From positions 1 to 52,248 of IMG/VR virus record IMGVR_UViG_3300009420_001906: 52,248 nucleotides of DNA, one strand, 5' to 3'. The notes under the pieces were generated by a model. That model worked only from the letters and a program-made list of their open reading frames with translations. It ran no database searches and was not told the DNA's origin. Below are positions 22,415-30,921 of this stretch, piece after piece (position 1 is the first letter of the stretch; every line of letters starts with the position of its first letter). This DNA comes from a virus. Position numbers and translations under genes: made by a program.

Positions 22415-24126
22415 GTTGCTATTCTACTGAAAGACTTAACTTTCTCAAATCTAATTATGTTTTGAAACTTGTCTATTAAAGTGTCGCCCTTATGTGATAT
22501 TATATACACATTTGTGTCAGAAGTCAACTCATTTAGTAACTTTAGGAACTCTTCAGTACCAGTTGAATCTAGACTACTATCAAACACCTCATCCATTATT
22601 AATAGATTAGTTGAAGCACTGTTTCTTATCTTAGCAATTGAGCGCCATGTGAACAATAATGATAAGTCAATTCTCATCTTCTCACCCTCTGAGAACGATG
22701 CGTATGAGAAGTCATCTCTGAATCTAGACCTAATAGTCTCATTAAAGTTTTCATCTAATTCAAACTGCACAAAGAAGTCCATTGCTGCTAGATACTTATT
22801 GACTAGCTTATTCATAATGGGTACGTATTGTTTAATGATCTTAGATTTAATGCCTGAGTCTTTTAATATAGAAGATACAACTGCTAGAGTCCCTCTATCC
22901 AATACTGTAGCTTCTTTTACCTCTTCTTCTGATAAAAGCTTATCACTAAATTTATCTAGGTTAGCATGCTCTTGTTTCTTGCTGCCTTTAAAGTCGCTAA
23001 GCTTAGCATTATCTGCTATCAATTTAGTCGACGTAGCATTTAAAGTATTAACTGCCCAATTCCATTCACTGATGGTTGATTGCATATTAATAATCTCAGT
23101 CTGCGTCTTAGATATTTCTTCTAGTCTATCTTCTGCTTTCTGTACTTCAATTAGTAACTGTTCTATCCCTTCAGTTTTCTCTTGAATTCTATTGTTATGT
23201 GTACATGCTATATCTTCAGCGAACTCAGGATTAATTTCCTGCTCACATGTATGACATTTATCAGCCGTCTCATAGAACTTGACTTTACCTTCTAGGTCTG
23301 TTACCTGCGATGTTAGTTTAGTTCTTAGTTCTTTAAGCTTCTCATACTTACCTTTTAACTTGGTTGCATCCTCTATTGAAGTCTTTAAGCTATTGATGTC
23401 CTGTGTGGAGACATCTATTTGCCCTAAGAGAGCCTGTGTCTCCGCTGTGTTATTAGTTACCTGTAGTAAGTTATCTTGGATTCTTTTTTCGTTGTCTAAT
23501 TCAAGGGAGAGAATGTGTTGATTAGTTAGAGCAATCTTTTCTTCTAGTACAGTTATTGATAGTTTAATATCAGTTAACTCTTTCTCATTAGTAGATACTC
23601 GCTCGCGTAACAGGAGAGACATAACTGAGAAGATTTGCAAATCGAGCAGGTCTTCAATCACCTCTCTTCTATGCATTGTTTGTAATTGCATAAAGGGAAC
23701 AAATGATGTGCTTCCTAATACAACTACTTGACTAAAAGCTTTGAATGATAACTTAAGTATATGCTTCTCTAAATGCTCTTGGTAATCTCTTACGCTAGCA
23801 TCTTGATTAACCATCTTACCATTAACCCATACTTCAAATATAGAAGGCTTAGCTCCTCTTATAATCTTATACTTATTCTGTCCAATATTAAAATACAATT
23901 GTACTTTCATATCTTTCTGGTTGATAGAGTTAATTAGCTGCGGCTTCGATACCTTTCTAAACGGCTTACCATATAGAGCAAATGCTAAAGCGTCTAGAAA
24001 TGTAGATTTACCCGCGCCATTATCTCCTATGACTAGTGTAGTAGGATTGTTGTCGAGTTCTAATTCTGTATAGGTGTTTCCAGTGGATAGAAAGTTCTTC
24101 CACTTAATCGTTTTAAATGTTATCAA
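22411..24126 (-). CDS. 46: gp46 recombination nuclease subunit (Rad50-like)
   Basis: SMC-type ATPase that works with gp47 to resect DNA ends. The 571-residue protein has Walker A GDNGAGKST (34-42), a long coiled coil broken by a zinc hook CHTCEQEI, the ABC signature SFSEGEKMRIDLSLLF and Walker B LLIMDEVFDSSLD. The start codon is TTG at 24126, overlapping the gp47 stop as TTGA. No ATG fits the conserved N-terminus MITFKTIKWKNFLSTG. Confidence 0.96.
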   Translation of the reverse strand: MITFKTIKWKNFLSTGNTYTELELDNNPTTLVIGDNGAGKSTFLDALAFALYGKPFRKVSKPQLINSINQKDMKVQLYFNIGQNKYKIIRGAKPSIFEVWVNGKMVNQDASVRDYQEHLEKHILKLSFKAFSQVVVLGSTSFVPFMQLQTMHRREVIEDLLDLQIFSVMSLLLRERVSTNEKELTDIKLSITVLEEKIALTNQHILSLELDNEKRIQDNLLQVTNNTAETQALLGQIDVSTQDINSLKTSIEDATKLKGKYEKLKELRTKLTSQVTDLEGKVKFYETADKCHTCEQEINPEFAEDIACTHNNRIQEKTEGIEQLLIEVQKAEDRLEEISKTQTEIINMQSTISEWNWAVNTLNATSTKLIADNAKLSDFKGSKKQEHANLDKFSDKLLSEEEVKEATVLDRGTLAVVSSILKDSGIKSKIIKQYVPIMNKLVNKYLAAMDFFVQFELDENFNETIRSRFRDDFSYASFSEGEKMRIDLSLLFTWRSIAKIRNSASTNLLIMDEVFDSSLDSTGTEEFLKLLNELTSDTNVYIISHKGDTLIDKFQNIIRFEKVKSFSRIAT

Positions 24127-25178
24127 TTTATTGTCAAAGCCTCTGAATATAGATCACCGATAACAGAAGATACATCTTCTTTATTAACCACCGTGTCTAA
24201 GCTATTTACATAGTTATGTAATATTGTGAGCGTGTCTTCTGCTTCTTGTATGAGCTCGTCTTCGTCTTCCAAATCTAGATTAAGATGGTCTTCTACTACT
24301 TGCAGATGAATTGGTTCTTGCTTCTCAAGTCGCTCAATAAACATATCGAACCAGTAAGGGTTTGTTTTATTTTTAACTATAAGTTTTACGAAACAGTTTC
24401 TATATTGACTGAAGTCTTGTTCTATAATATCTGTTATTACTGCGTCTTCATCTGAATACCAAATCTTCTTAAACATTGTATTTGGATTCTTAATAAACTC
24501 TATTGATCTATCATCTGTATCATAGATATGAAATCCTTTTTGATCATCAGCATCTGACCAAGTCATCTCATATGGTGTTCCTAGATAATTAATATTACCT
24601 CTCTGAGATTTAGTATGGAAGTGCCCTGAGCATACAAGATCAAATTTCGATAAGAAGTCATCCTTCATTCCTATTCCAGGTATCACCTGACCTCTATACA
24701 TCTGATAACCAGACAGCTCTAAATGACCAAACAGTACTTGACATTTAGTTTTAGCAATCAAGTCATCTGTTTGCTGCCTGTTGTCGTCACATATCCATGG
24801 AAGCATTACAATACCATTCCACTCTGTAGGTTCTTCGTATGTAACGATGTTGGGGTACGCTTCAGCTAATAATTTAACAGAGTTAATCTCTAATGTATTC
24901 TTATAGAACGAATCATGATTACCAACTAGCATATGAACAGTGATTTTTCTCTCCGCTAACGGAGTAAAGAACATCTTTTTTGCTCTATCTAATGAATAGA
25001 AGTTTATAAACTTTCTACGGTCAAAAGTATCTCCTAGATCAACAACAGTATCAATACTATTCTCATCTATATAAGGAAAAAATACTTCTTTGAAAAACCT
25101 TTCCTGAAAATCTGCTACTTTTTGGTTATCGTTTCTACAGCCGAAATGTAAATCAGTTACTAGTGCTATCTTTGCCAT
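24123..25178 (-). CDS. 47: gp47 recombination nuclease subunit (Mre11-like)
   Basis: Calcineurin-like phosphoesterase partner of gp46. Metal-binding motifs are ALVTDLHFG (start of the domain), VDLGDTFDRR, LVGNHDSF and CSGHFHTK. The frame opens at 25259, but the first 27 residues are lysine-rich and lie inside gp55. MAKIALVTDLHFG at 25178 is the family start, giving 351 residues (T4 gp47: 339) and a 26-nt overlap with gp55. Confidence 0.95.
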   Translation of the reverse strand: MAKIALVTDLHFGCRNDNQKVADFQERFFKEVFFPYIDENSIDTVVDLGDTFDRRKFINFYSLDRAKKMFFTPLAERKITVHMLVGNHDSFYKNTLEINSVKLLAEAYPNIVTYEEPTEWNGIVMLPWICDDNRQQTDDLIAKTKCQVLFGHLELSGYQMYRGQVIPGIGMKDDFLSKFDLVCSGHFHTKSQRGNINYLGTPYEMTWSDADDQKGFHIYDTDDRSIEFIKNPNTMFKKIWYSDEDAVITDIIEQDFSQYRNCFVKLIVKNKTNPYWFDMFIERLEKQEPIHLQVVEDHLNLDLEDEDELIQEAEDTLTILHNYVNSLDTVVNKEDVSSVIGDLYSEALTIN

Positions 25179-25740
25179 CTTTATCCATGAATTTTTCAAG
25201 GCCTTTTTCTGCCTTTTTGCTCTCACGTTTTTGTTTACGAGCTTCAATTTTATCTTCAAAGTTAGTTACAAAGTCTTTCATATAATCTGATTGTAAGTTC
25301 ACTCCTATCGAAACGCCTCCCTCTGCCTGCTCATGGTAATCAACTAACTCATCCATTACCATATGATTCTCTAATGCTTTATGCTTAACATATAACTGTC
25401 TCTTCTCTCTATCGATTCGTCTTAGGAACGCATAATAGATTATCTGAGTAAAATATGCAAACGGGTTCTTGCTCTTTTCAGGGTCAAAGTTATTTAAATA
25501 GTTAATACAGTTCTCAATACCATCACCAACCATTTCCTCTCTGAACATATAGTTAGCAAAATTAGGCTTGTATGATAGTCTGTTAGCTATCTGCAATAAA
25601 CATTCTCCGACATAGTTTGGTATCTTAGGATATTTTTTATGATGTCTATCATATCCTTTCTCCTCTGCTGCTAGTCTCTTCTCTTTGAACTCTAATAGAG
25701 TCCGATATAGTTCTTTATTGTCGACGTAATGTTTGCCCAT
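25153..25740 (-). CDS. 55: gp55 late-transcription sigma factor
   Basis: Directs host RNA polymerase to late promoters with the TATAAATA box, coupled to gp45. The 195-residue protein matches T4 gp55 (185) with PNYVGECLLQIANRLSYKPNF, FREEMVGDGIENCINYLNNF and PFAYFTQIIYYAFLRRIDRE, the sigma region 2-like core. Exact and near-exact boxes are found upstream of several virion genes here, consistent with its activity. Confidence 0.95.
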   Translation of the reverse strand: MGKHYVDNKELYRTLLEFKEKRLAAEEKGYDRHHKKYPKIPNYVGECLLQIANRLSYKPNFANYMFREEMVGDGIENCINYLNNFDPEKSKNPFAYFTQIIYYAFLRRIDREKRQLYVKHKALENHMVMDELVDYHEQAEGGVSIGVNLQSDYMKDFVTNFEDKIEARKQKRESKKAEKGLEKFMDKDGKDSTSN

Positions 25741-26159
25741 TAGTGTATCTCCGTATTAGCGAGGTTCTTTATTTCTAGATATGCCTCTAATTCTTCAAGT
25801 GCTTCCCTATCGATAGAATGGGCTTCTAGTTCAACCTCTTCTTCTGTCTGGATTGGTTTTCTTCTCTCGAACCATTGTTTTATAAACTTCTCTCTATGTA
25901 CGATCAGAGAGTGGTCTAGTTCATCATAGTATGCTATGACATGATCTTTATAGATTCTACTTATAATAGGTGATGCTTTTGGAAACGGATTATGCATCCC
26001 AGAAAAGAAGTATCTAAATTCGGTAATTGATATTGGTGAACTAGCTAGAACAACTGCGTTCTTTATTTCCATATACGCTTCATTCTCAGAGACTACCTCT
26101 CCAACAACTGAAGTTTTATCTAGAAGTTTTACTAAGGCTATTATTGTTTGTTCAGTCAT
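25740..26159 (-). CDS. Conserved phage protein between uvsW and gp55
   Basis: A 139-residue protein. The N-terminal half (IIALVKLLDKTSVVGEVVSE through NAVVLASSP) has a strand pattern reminiscent of Sm-like folds. The C-terminal half is charged and helical (EEEVELEAHSIDREALEEL). It overlaps uvsW by 8 nt and shares one nt with gp55. I do not recognise a named function. The Sm-like idea is weak and based on strand spacing only. Confidence 0.65.
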   Translation of the reverse strand: MTEQTIIALVKLLDKTSVVGEVVSENEAYMEIKNAVVLASSPISITEFRYFFSGMHNPFPKASPIISRIYKDHVIAYYDELDHSLIVHREKFIKQWFERRKPIQTEEEVELEAHSIDREALEELEAYLEIKNLANTEIH

Positions 26160-27627
26160 TTATTTTAACTTGGTATATTTTATAATCAAATTTTTCATCA
26201 TTATAATACTTAACCCTTTCAGCAAAATGCTGTAGTGTATAATTCACTTTAGCTTTGTATTGTAGATCGTCTGCAATATCGAACAATGTAGCTTCAGTCT
26301 TTCTATCTGATCGTCTCAGGCCTCTTCCTACTGATTGTAAAACTCTAATCTTAGACTTCGAAGGCGATGCGAATACTATATTGTCTAGGTTCTTTATATT
26401 TATGCCTGTACTAAATGTACCATAAGAAGCAACTATAACTGCATCTTTTTCACCTTCGACTATTCCTCTAATCTCTTCTCTTGTCTGTGCTTTTATCTCA
26501 CCTGACACGAAGAAGATCTGTCTATCAAAGAGCGCTGCTTTTTGTTGTTCTATAAGGTTATTATATATTATTTTGCCATGCTTTTCAACTAATTGGTATA
26601 AGACTAATGTGTTGCCTTTTAGTGACATGACTAGGTTCTGTAGGAAGGTTAATCTTCCTTGATGTGCAACTATGAATTGCATCTCTTCTTGATAGGTTTG
26701 TCCCTTTCTCTCTTTGCATGTTGCTTCTGGATAACCTAACTGTATGCATTTGATCTTTAGCTCAGCTAACGTGCCTTCATCCATTAGCTCTTTAGATGTT
26801 GTAACCTTCTTAGTAGCTCCAAACAATCCTTCTAGTACTAACTTATGAGTCATTGTACCATCTAATGTGCCTGTAAAGCCATATCTATATTCACAGCTCT
26901 CTAATTTAGTCATAATAGCTGTAAGAGATTTAGACTTAAAGTTATGCGCTTCATCTCCCATAACACATTTGAATTGATTAAACCAAGGCTTAGGCATTTT
27001 ATATATTGACTGCCAGGTTGATACAACTATGTCTTCATCAATATCATTACGCCAGCTTTTGTCTTGTGTTCCATCAATGACTCTTACATTCTTGTCGTAG
27101 CCATATTCCTGGAAGTCTGTCTTCATCTGATATACTAGCGATGTAGTAGGGACTATAACAAGTATCTTTCTACCTGCTTCTATCATCTTCTTAGCTAGCA
27201 TATAGATAATTAATGACTTGCCTGATGCTGTCGGTGATAGTAATAGAGCTCTTCTTGTTCTCATTGCATGAGCAAATGCTTCTACTTGATAATCTCTTGG
27301 CTCAAAGGTAGTTGAAGCAGAGCAAAACTCTTGTGCTTCTTTTAATGAATAGTCTGTATCTTGTAATTCGTAATCTACGTCAACTGTATACTCTCTATCA
27401 TAAGCAAACTTTCTTATGTAGGGAATTAATCCAGCATATAAGAGTCCAGTAGCAACATTGAAAAGTCTTATCTTACCGTCCCAGAATTTACTTTTAACCT
27501 GCGGCATAAACTTAGCTCCAGGTACTACAAATGTGAAGTACTCAGATAGTTCATATCCTACACCCGGTTCGCATAATACCTTTATGTATGCGTCGTTGTA
27601 TTTTTCGACGGTGATTAGATCAGACAT
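26152..27627 (-). CDS. uvsW: UvsW DNA/RNA helicase
   Basis: SF2 helicase that rewinds DNA, migrates branches and removes R-loops, ending origin-dependent replication. The 491-residue length is close to T4 UvsW (about 500). RDYQVEAFAHA is the Q-motif region, LLSPTASGKSLIIYM motif I, MGDEAHNFKS motif II, YGFTGTLDGT motif III and QSVGRGLRRSD motif VI. Its start overlaps the nucleotidyltransferase stop by 8 nt. Confidence 0.96.
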   Translation of the reverse strand: MSDLITVEKYNDAYIKVLCEPGVGYELSEYFTFVVPGAKFMPQVKSKFWDGKIRLFNVATGLLYAGLIPYIRKFAYDREYTVDVDYELQDTDYSLKEAQEFCSASTTFEPRDYQVEAFAHAMRTRRALLLSPTASGKSLIIYMLAKKMIEAGRKILVIVPTTSLVYQMKTDFQEYGYDKNVRVIDGTQDKSWRNDIDEDIVVSTWQSIYKMPKPWFNQFKCVMGDEAHNFKSKSLTAIMTKLESCEYRYGFTGTLDGTMTHKLVLEGLFGATKKVTTSKELMDEGTLAELKIKCIQLGYPEATCKERKGQTYQEEMQFIVAHQGRLTFLQNLVMSLKGNTLVLYQLVEKHGKIIYNNLIEQQKAALFDRQIFFVSGEIKAQTREEIRGIVEGEKDAVIVASYGTFSTGINIKNLDNIVFASPSKSKIRVLQSVGRGLRRSDRKTEATLFDIADDLQYKAKVNYTLQHFAERVKYYNDEKFDYKIYQVKIND

Positions 27628-28039
27628 TCTTTGGATTATCTTCTACCCTTTTTCTGAGGTTGCTCGTAGAGAAATTATGTGATCTATTATTAAAGTATAG
27701 CTCAATGCCTCTCTCTTGACAGATCTCTTTACCTGTAAAGGATGCATTGCGATACTCTTCACCTAATATACGTATATTAATTGGCATCATCATTAAGATG
27801 TCTTTAAGATCTTGCTCGTATACATAGGGAATAATCTCATCTACATAGCTAACTGCTTGCAGTTGAGTATATCTTTCTACGATTGTTTGAATAGGTTTGT
27901 TTTTTGTATCTCGATCGAGAGATGGATCAACCTGCAATCCACAAATGAGATGGTCGCATTGTGACTTAGCTTCTCTTAGCATATTAATATGACCTGCATG
28001 CAACAGATCAAACGCTGAACATGTGAATCCTATTTTCAT
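27620..28039 (-). CDS. Cytidylyltransferase-like nucleotidyltransferase
   Basis: A 139-residue protein of the HxGH nucleotidyltransferase superfamily (TagD/RfaE-like): FDLLHAGHINML contains His14 and His17, and the C-terminal RSHNFSTSNLRKRV matches the family's ISTS-type motif. It would attach CMP or AMP to a phosphorylated sugar or polyol. It overlaps the UDP-sugar dehydrogenase gene by 4 nt, which suggests sugar-nucleotide chemistry. The acceptor is not known. Confidence 0.85.
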   Translation of the reverse strand: MKIGFTCSAFDLLHAGHINMLREAKSQCDHLICGLQVDPSLDRDTKNKPIQTIVERYTQLQAVSYVDEIIPYVYEQDLKDILMMMPINIRILGEEYRNASFTGKEICQERGIELYFNNRSHNFSTSNLRKRVEDNPKNV

Positions 28040-28827
28040 TTTCTGTACTTTTGATTTTCTATAACGGTCGTATTAAATATATTCACTGCACTAAAACGAT
28101 CCGTTAAGGGAAGTAGCCCAGCGAAATGCTCTGTGTCTTTAGGTAGACACTTACCTCCAAATCCAGACTTGCCATCTGGTCCCGGAACATCAAAATGAGT
28201 AGTACCTAGTGTACCATCCACAATGAATAACTCTTTAACAGTTTCATAATCAACTTGATACGTCTCGCATACCTCTTTGATCTCATTGGCCATAATTACC
28301 TTTGCTGCTAGCATAGCATTACGACTCAATTTAAATATAGCTGCAGCCTTAGCGGTAACTATCTTAACCTGTCTACCTTTAGGCATGAGAGCGCCTAGAG
28401 CAGCTGCGCCATGCCCGCCTATAATAATAGACTTGTCTTTATTAGCTACATCTTCTGCCCAATGAATCTCTCTTAAAAACTCCGGCATAAATAACCAATC
28501 AGCTGATAGCTGATCTGGGCCAATAGTACTTCGTATTACTATCCTTGGAGGCTTACCATTTGGACAAGTAGGTATAGATCTTATTGCATTGTCTACAAGA
28601 CGTAATTCTAGTCTGCCGCAGACAGGAATCTTTGATCCATTTTCATCGACAAAAGATGTTGCATACAGAGGAGTAGGTACACATATAAAAACATACTCTA
28701 CGTCTGTCCAATCATCAATTTTTAAGCCGAGTGCTGGATCTTGTATAACAATATCAAACTCTGTGTCTATCAATAATTGCTCAGTAGCTTTACCTACGAA
28801 GCCGTATCCTAATATAGCTGCTTTCAT
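28036..28827 (-). CDS. UDP-glucose/GDP-mannose 6-dehydrogenase-like protein
   Basis: A 263-residue nucleotide-sugar dehydrogenase. The NAD-binding GYGFVGKAT is at 7-14, FICVPTPL marks the first domain end, and SGFGGKCLPKDTEHF carries the catalytic Cys of the family. The full enzymes have 380-450 residues; here the C-terminal UDP-binding domain is missing, as in other short marine-phage forms. It may oxidise a UDP- or GDP-sugar to a uronate, perhaps for virion or host-surface glycans. Confidence 0.82.
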   Translation of the reverse strand: MKAAILGYGFVGKATEQLLIDTEFDIVIQDPALGLKIDDWTDVEYVFICVPTPLYATSFVDENGSKIPVCGRLELRLVDNAIRSIPTCPNGKPPRIVIRSTIGPDQLSADWLFMPEFLREIHWAEDVANKDKSIIIGGHGAAALGALMPKGRQVKIVTAKAAAIFKLSRNAMLAAKVIMANEIKEVCETYQVDYETVKELFIVDGTLGTTHFDVPGPDGKSGFGGKCLPKDTEHFAGLLPLTDRFSAVNIFNTTVIENQKYRK

Positions 28828-29024
28828 TTAACTTCAATTTCCTTGAACTCTGGTTCGCCGTGGTACTTGGGTGCAGTTGCTAGAGCTGCGTCAACAGCAT
28901 TCTTTATACCCCAGAGCCTTTTCTTCATATCAAGGCCGGTGAATCCACAATTACGAGTGTTGTGCATCTCGTGATGCAGTTCCCATACAATGTGTCTAGC
29001 TTCTGTGTCGTTTGGTAATATCAT
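28824..29024 (-). CDS. Hypothetical protein
   Basis: A 66-residue soluble protein (MILPNDTEARHIVWELHHEMHN...) with His- and Cys-containing helices. It starts 1 nt after the uvsY stop and overlaps the dehydrogenase by 4 nt. The family is not recognised. Confidence 0.62.
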   Translation of the reverse strand: MILPNDTEARHIVWELHHEMHNTRNCGFTGLDMKKRLWGIKNAVDAALATAPKYHGEPEFKEIEVK

Positions 29025-29025
29025 A

Positions 29026-29460
29026 TTATAATCCTACTTTAAATTTCTCCCAATCTATCGCTGACTTAATATTAAAGCCTCGCGAGTTAAGAGATCTGAT
29101 AGCATTCTCTAAGAATTCTACTTTCTCTTTCTGATACGCTAGTTTTAAATTTAGCTGTATTATGTCTTGATCAGCATCTATGTACTGACCTATATCTGTT
29201 CTTAATATCTTAAGCGGATTTGGCTCCCAGGAGAGTTCTGTGAGGTCATCTATATCCATAGTGCCATTAAACCATTCATACTTCTGCTTATGAAGTACTT
29301 TTTGATCGGTTTCGAGTTTACGTAGTAACAATCTCTCCTTAGAAAAGATGTTAAAGTATTTTGAGTGTAGTTGTGGTATCTTTAATGACTCTTCACCGAG
29401 CTCTGTACGATCGAGATCGCAGTCTTTGCTCCAAAGGGCCATTATATCATCTAAGGTCAT
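29026..29460 (-). CDS. uvsY: UvsY recombination mediator
   Basis: Helps UvsX displace single-strand binding protein and form filaments. The 144-residue length fits T4 UvsY (137). The layout is the same: an acidic N-terminus (MTLDDIMALWSKDCDLDRTEL), a helical middle with KERLLLRKLETDQKVLHKQK, and the conserved end IRSLNSRGFNIKSAIDWEKFK. It has its own sigma70-like promoter that overlaps the 3' end of the upstream tail-like gene. Confidence 0.92.
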   Translation of the reverse strand: MTLDDIMALWSKDCDLDRTELGEESLKIPQLHSKYFNIFSKERLLLRKLETDQKVLHKQKYEWFNGTMDIDDLTELSWEPNPLKILRTDIGQYIDADQDIIQLNLKLAYQKEKVEFLENAIRSLNSRGFNIKSAIDWEKFKVGL

Positions 29461-29486
29461 ACTATATTCTCACGGCTTTATACTAT

Positions 29487-29515
29487 ATTATAACGGCTTT
29501 CACCGTCGAAGTCAA
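29487..29515 (-). promoter_or_regulatory. Sigma70-like promoter of uvsY
   Basis: TTGACT (29515-29510), a 17-nt spacer and TATAAT (29492-29487) on the minus strand, 27 nt before the uvsY start. The spacer contains a small inverted repeat ACGG/CCGT. Confidence 0.74.
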
Positions 29516-29516
29516 C

Positions 29517-30050
29517 TTATAATGGTATGATTTCGTACTGCTCGTAGTTGAAGGACGCTACACATTCTATGTACATTACGTCTTGAGCTCTTAGGTCTAG
29601 TGTTAATTCTGAAATTGTTGATGGAAATAGACCTTTAAATTTAATCTCTATATTTGGATTAGCTGCGCTATTAAAGATTAATAAAGAAGCATCTGAGACT
29701 ATCTCTTGTGTTCCTAATGGGTTGAGTCTTCTGTCACTGTCTGACATTTGTTTGTAGTCATCAAAGGTGCTTGGTGAACCTAATGCTGTTATCCAATTAA
29801 ATACTTCTATGTAGTTCTTCATGTCTTCATCTACTCTAAAAGTAATCTGCATTTCACCAAAATCTATATGATCACCTGGCATAGGAATTCTTACAAATGG
29901 TGTTGATACATCAAGCTTTGGTAGTGTGATGGCAGGTAATAGAACCGACTGACAAAAGAAGTTGACGTTAGGTAATTTAGCTACATTAAATCCAAACTTG
30001 AGAGGACTCAAGAAGGACATATTAGTAGGTTGTGATGTTAATTCGCTCAT
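29517..30050 (-). CDS. Tail-tube/baseplate-like structural protein
   Basis: A 177-residue protein with a beta-rich pattern similar to gp19-like tail proteins: FCQSVLLPAITLPKLDVSTP, VRIPMPGDHIDFGEMQITF and a final strand VMYIECVASFNYEQYEIIPL like the gp19 end. It overlaps iscA as ATGA with GGAG 5 nt upstream. It probably belongs to the tail or baseplate; the exact T4 equivalent cannot be named from sequence alone. Confidence 0.6.
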   Translation of the reverse strand: MSELTSQPTNMSFLSPLKFGFNVAKLPNVNFFCQSVLLPAITLPKLDVSTPFVRIPMPGDHIDFGEMQITFRVDEDMKNYIEVFNWITALGSPSTFDDYKQMSDSDRRLNPLGTQEIVSDASLLIFNSAANPNIEIKFKGLFPSTISELTLDLRAQDVMYIECVASFNYEQYEIIPL

Positions 30051-30412
30051 GCGGTCTCCATTAATAAAGCTTCATTAGTATTTATCTTATCTTGATCGAA
30101 CAAGATGCTAACTCCGCATCCACATGCCGCTTCTTCATTAGGATTGACTATCCTGAATGATTCATTTAGACCTTCTTTAACCCAGTCTAATGTTGATCCC
30201 ATTAAGTAAGGTTCGCTGCCTGCTTCAATATAGATCTGGAAATTTCCGTAGTCTGTTATAGTACCTTGTAAAGGGCCATCATCAGCCCACTTAATAACAT
30301 ACTCGTAACCAGAACAGCCACCGCCAGTAATCCCAAATGAAATAGTACTTCTACCATCATCCTTTGCTTTCTCAGCCGCCTTAATTACCGCTGCATCGGT
30401 TAACTCAATCAT
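30047..30412 (-). CDS. iscA: IscA/ErpA-type iron-sulfur carrier
   Basis: A 121-residue A-type carrier that takes Fe-S clusters from a scaffold to target proteins. The three ligands are present: Cys33 in GGGCSGYEY and Cys97/Cys99 in CGCG. It overlaps iscU by 8 nt, so carrier and scaffold are made together. HesB/IscA-like genes are known in marine T4-like phages. Possible clients include the phage radical SAM enzyme QueE. Confidence 0.92.
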   Translation of the reverse strand: MIELTDAAVIKAAEKAKDDGRSTISFGITGGGCSGYEYVIKWADDGPLQGTITDYGNFQIYIEAGSEPYLMGSTLDWVKEGLNESFRIVNPNEEAACGCGVSILFDQDKINTNEALLMETA

Positions 30413-30833
30413 CGAACTGGTTATGTTTTCTCTTATCGAGCTTTCCTTTCCAATCAGTAATTGCCATCTGTATGCTATCTTGAGCTAATACAAAGCAATG
30501 TATCTTGATTGATGGAAGCTCCAGAGCTTCTGCTATGTCTTTATCTTTAATGAGAGAAGCTTCTTCGGTAGTTAGACCGATAAGCATATCAACAAATAGA
30601 GAGGAAGATGCAATTGCAGAACCACAACCGTACGTTTTAAATTTTACGTCTTCAATAATATTATTATCTGGATTGATTTTAAGATCCAATTTCATGACAT
30701 CACCACATGCTGGTGCACCTGTCATACCAGTAGCTACGTTTGGATCAGCTGGGTCGAATCTACCAACTCCATGTTTGGATGGTTCATCTAATACAGCGTT
30801 AAATCTGTCTACTACTTTCTGTGAATATGGCAT
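30405..30833 (-). CDS. iscU: IscU-type Fe-S cluster assembly scaffold
   Basis: A 142-residue scaffold on which IscS builds Fe-S clusters. It is very like bacterial IscU: MTGAPACGDVMKLDLKI holds Cys43 and Asp45, FKTYGCGSAIASSSL holds Cys70, and ELPSIKIHCFVLAQDSI holds His112-Cys113. All cluster ligands are kept. The LPPVK site bound by HscA reads LPSIK. The N-terminal loop is a few residues longer than in E. coli. No iscS or hsc genes are in the window, so host partners are needed. Confidence 0.94.
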   Translation of the reverse strand: MPYSQKVVDRFNAVLDEPSKHGVGRFDPADPNVATGMTGAPACGDVMKLDLKINPDNNIIEDVKFKTYGCGSAIASSSLFVDMLIGLTTEEASLIKDKDIAEALELPSIKIHCFVLAQDSIQMAITDWKGKLDKRKHNQFDD

Positions 30834-30851
30834 ATAATCTCCTGATAGGTT

Positions 30852-30907
30852 AACCTTAAAAAATGGGACTAAGCTGCCTCTATGGCGTTGAACTTAGTCC
30901 CAAGGTT
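30852..30907 (-). promoter_or_regulatory. Hairpin with U-run in the iscU leader (attenuator-like)
   Basis: On the minus strand GGGACTAAG pairs with CTTAGTCCC (30901-30893 with 30873-30865), closing a 19-nt loop with a small inner GCC/GGC stem, and is followed by ATTTTTT. An outer AACCTT/AAGGTT pair (30907-30902 with 30857-30852) can extend it. It lies just after the predicted start site of the iscU promoter and before the ribosome site CAGGAGA. It could act as terminator, attenuator or stability element. Confidence 0.6.
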
Positions 30908-30921
30908 GCTATCTACAATAT

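Noticed and set aside
22469-23521. Long plus-strand reading frames opposite gp46 and other genes
   Set aside because: They are antisense shadows of well-identified minus-strand genes. They have Ser/Leu-rich composition, no recognisable domain and no ribosome sites of note. I found no supported plus-strand gene in the window.
25179-25259. 27-codon N-terminal extension of gp47
   Set aside because: A Lys/Arg-rich stretch inside gp55 coding sequence. The phosphoesterase family starts directly with the MAKIALVTDLHFG strand.
30852-30907. tRNA or small RNA gene at the 30.9-kb hairpin
   Set aside because: It is too short for a cloverleaf, has no T-loop or anticodon arm, and is followed by a U-run. 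An mRNA leader hairpin is the better reading. No tRNA was seen elsewhere in the window.
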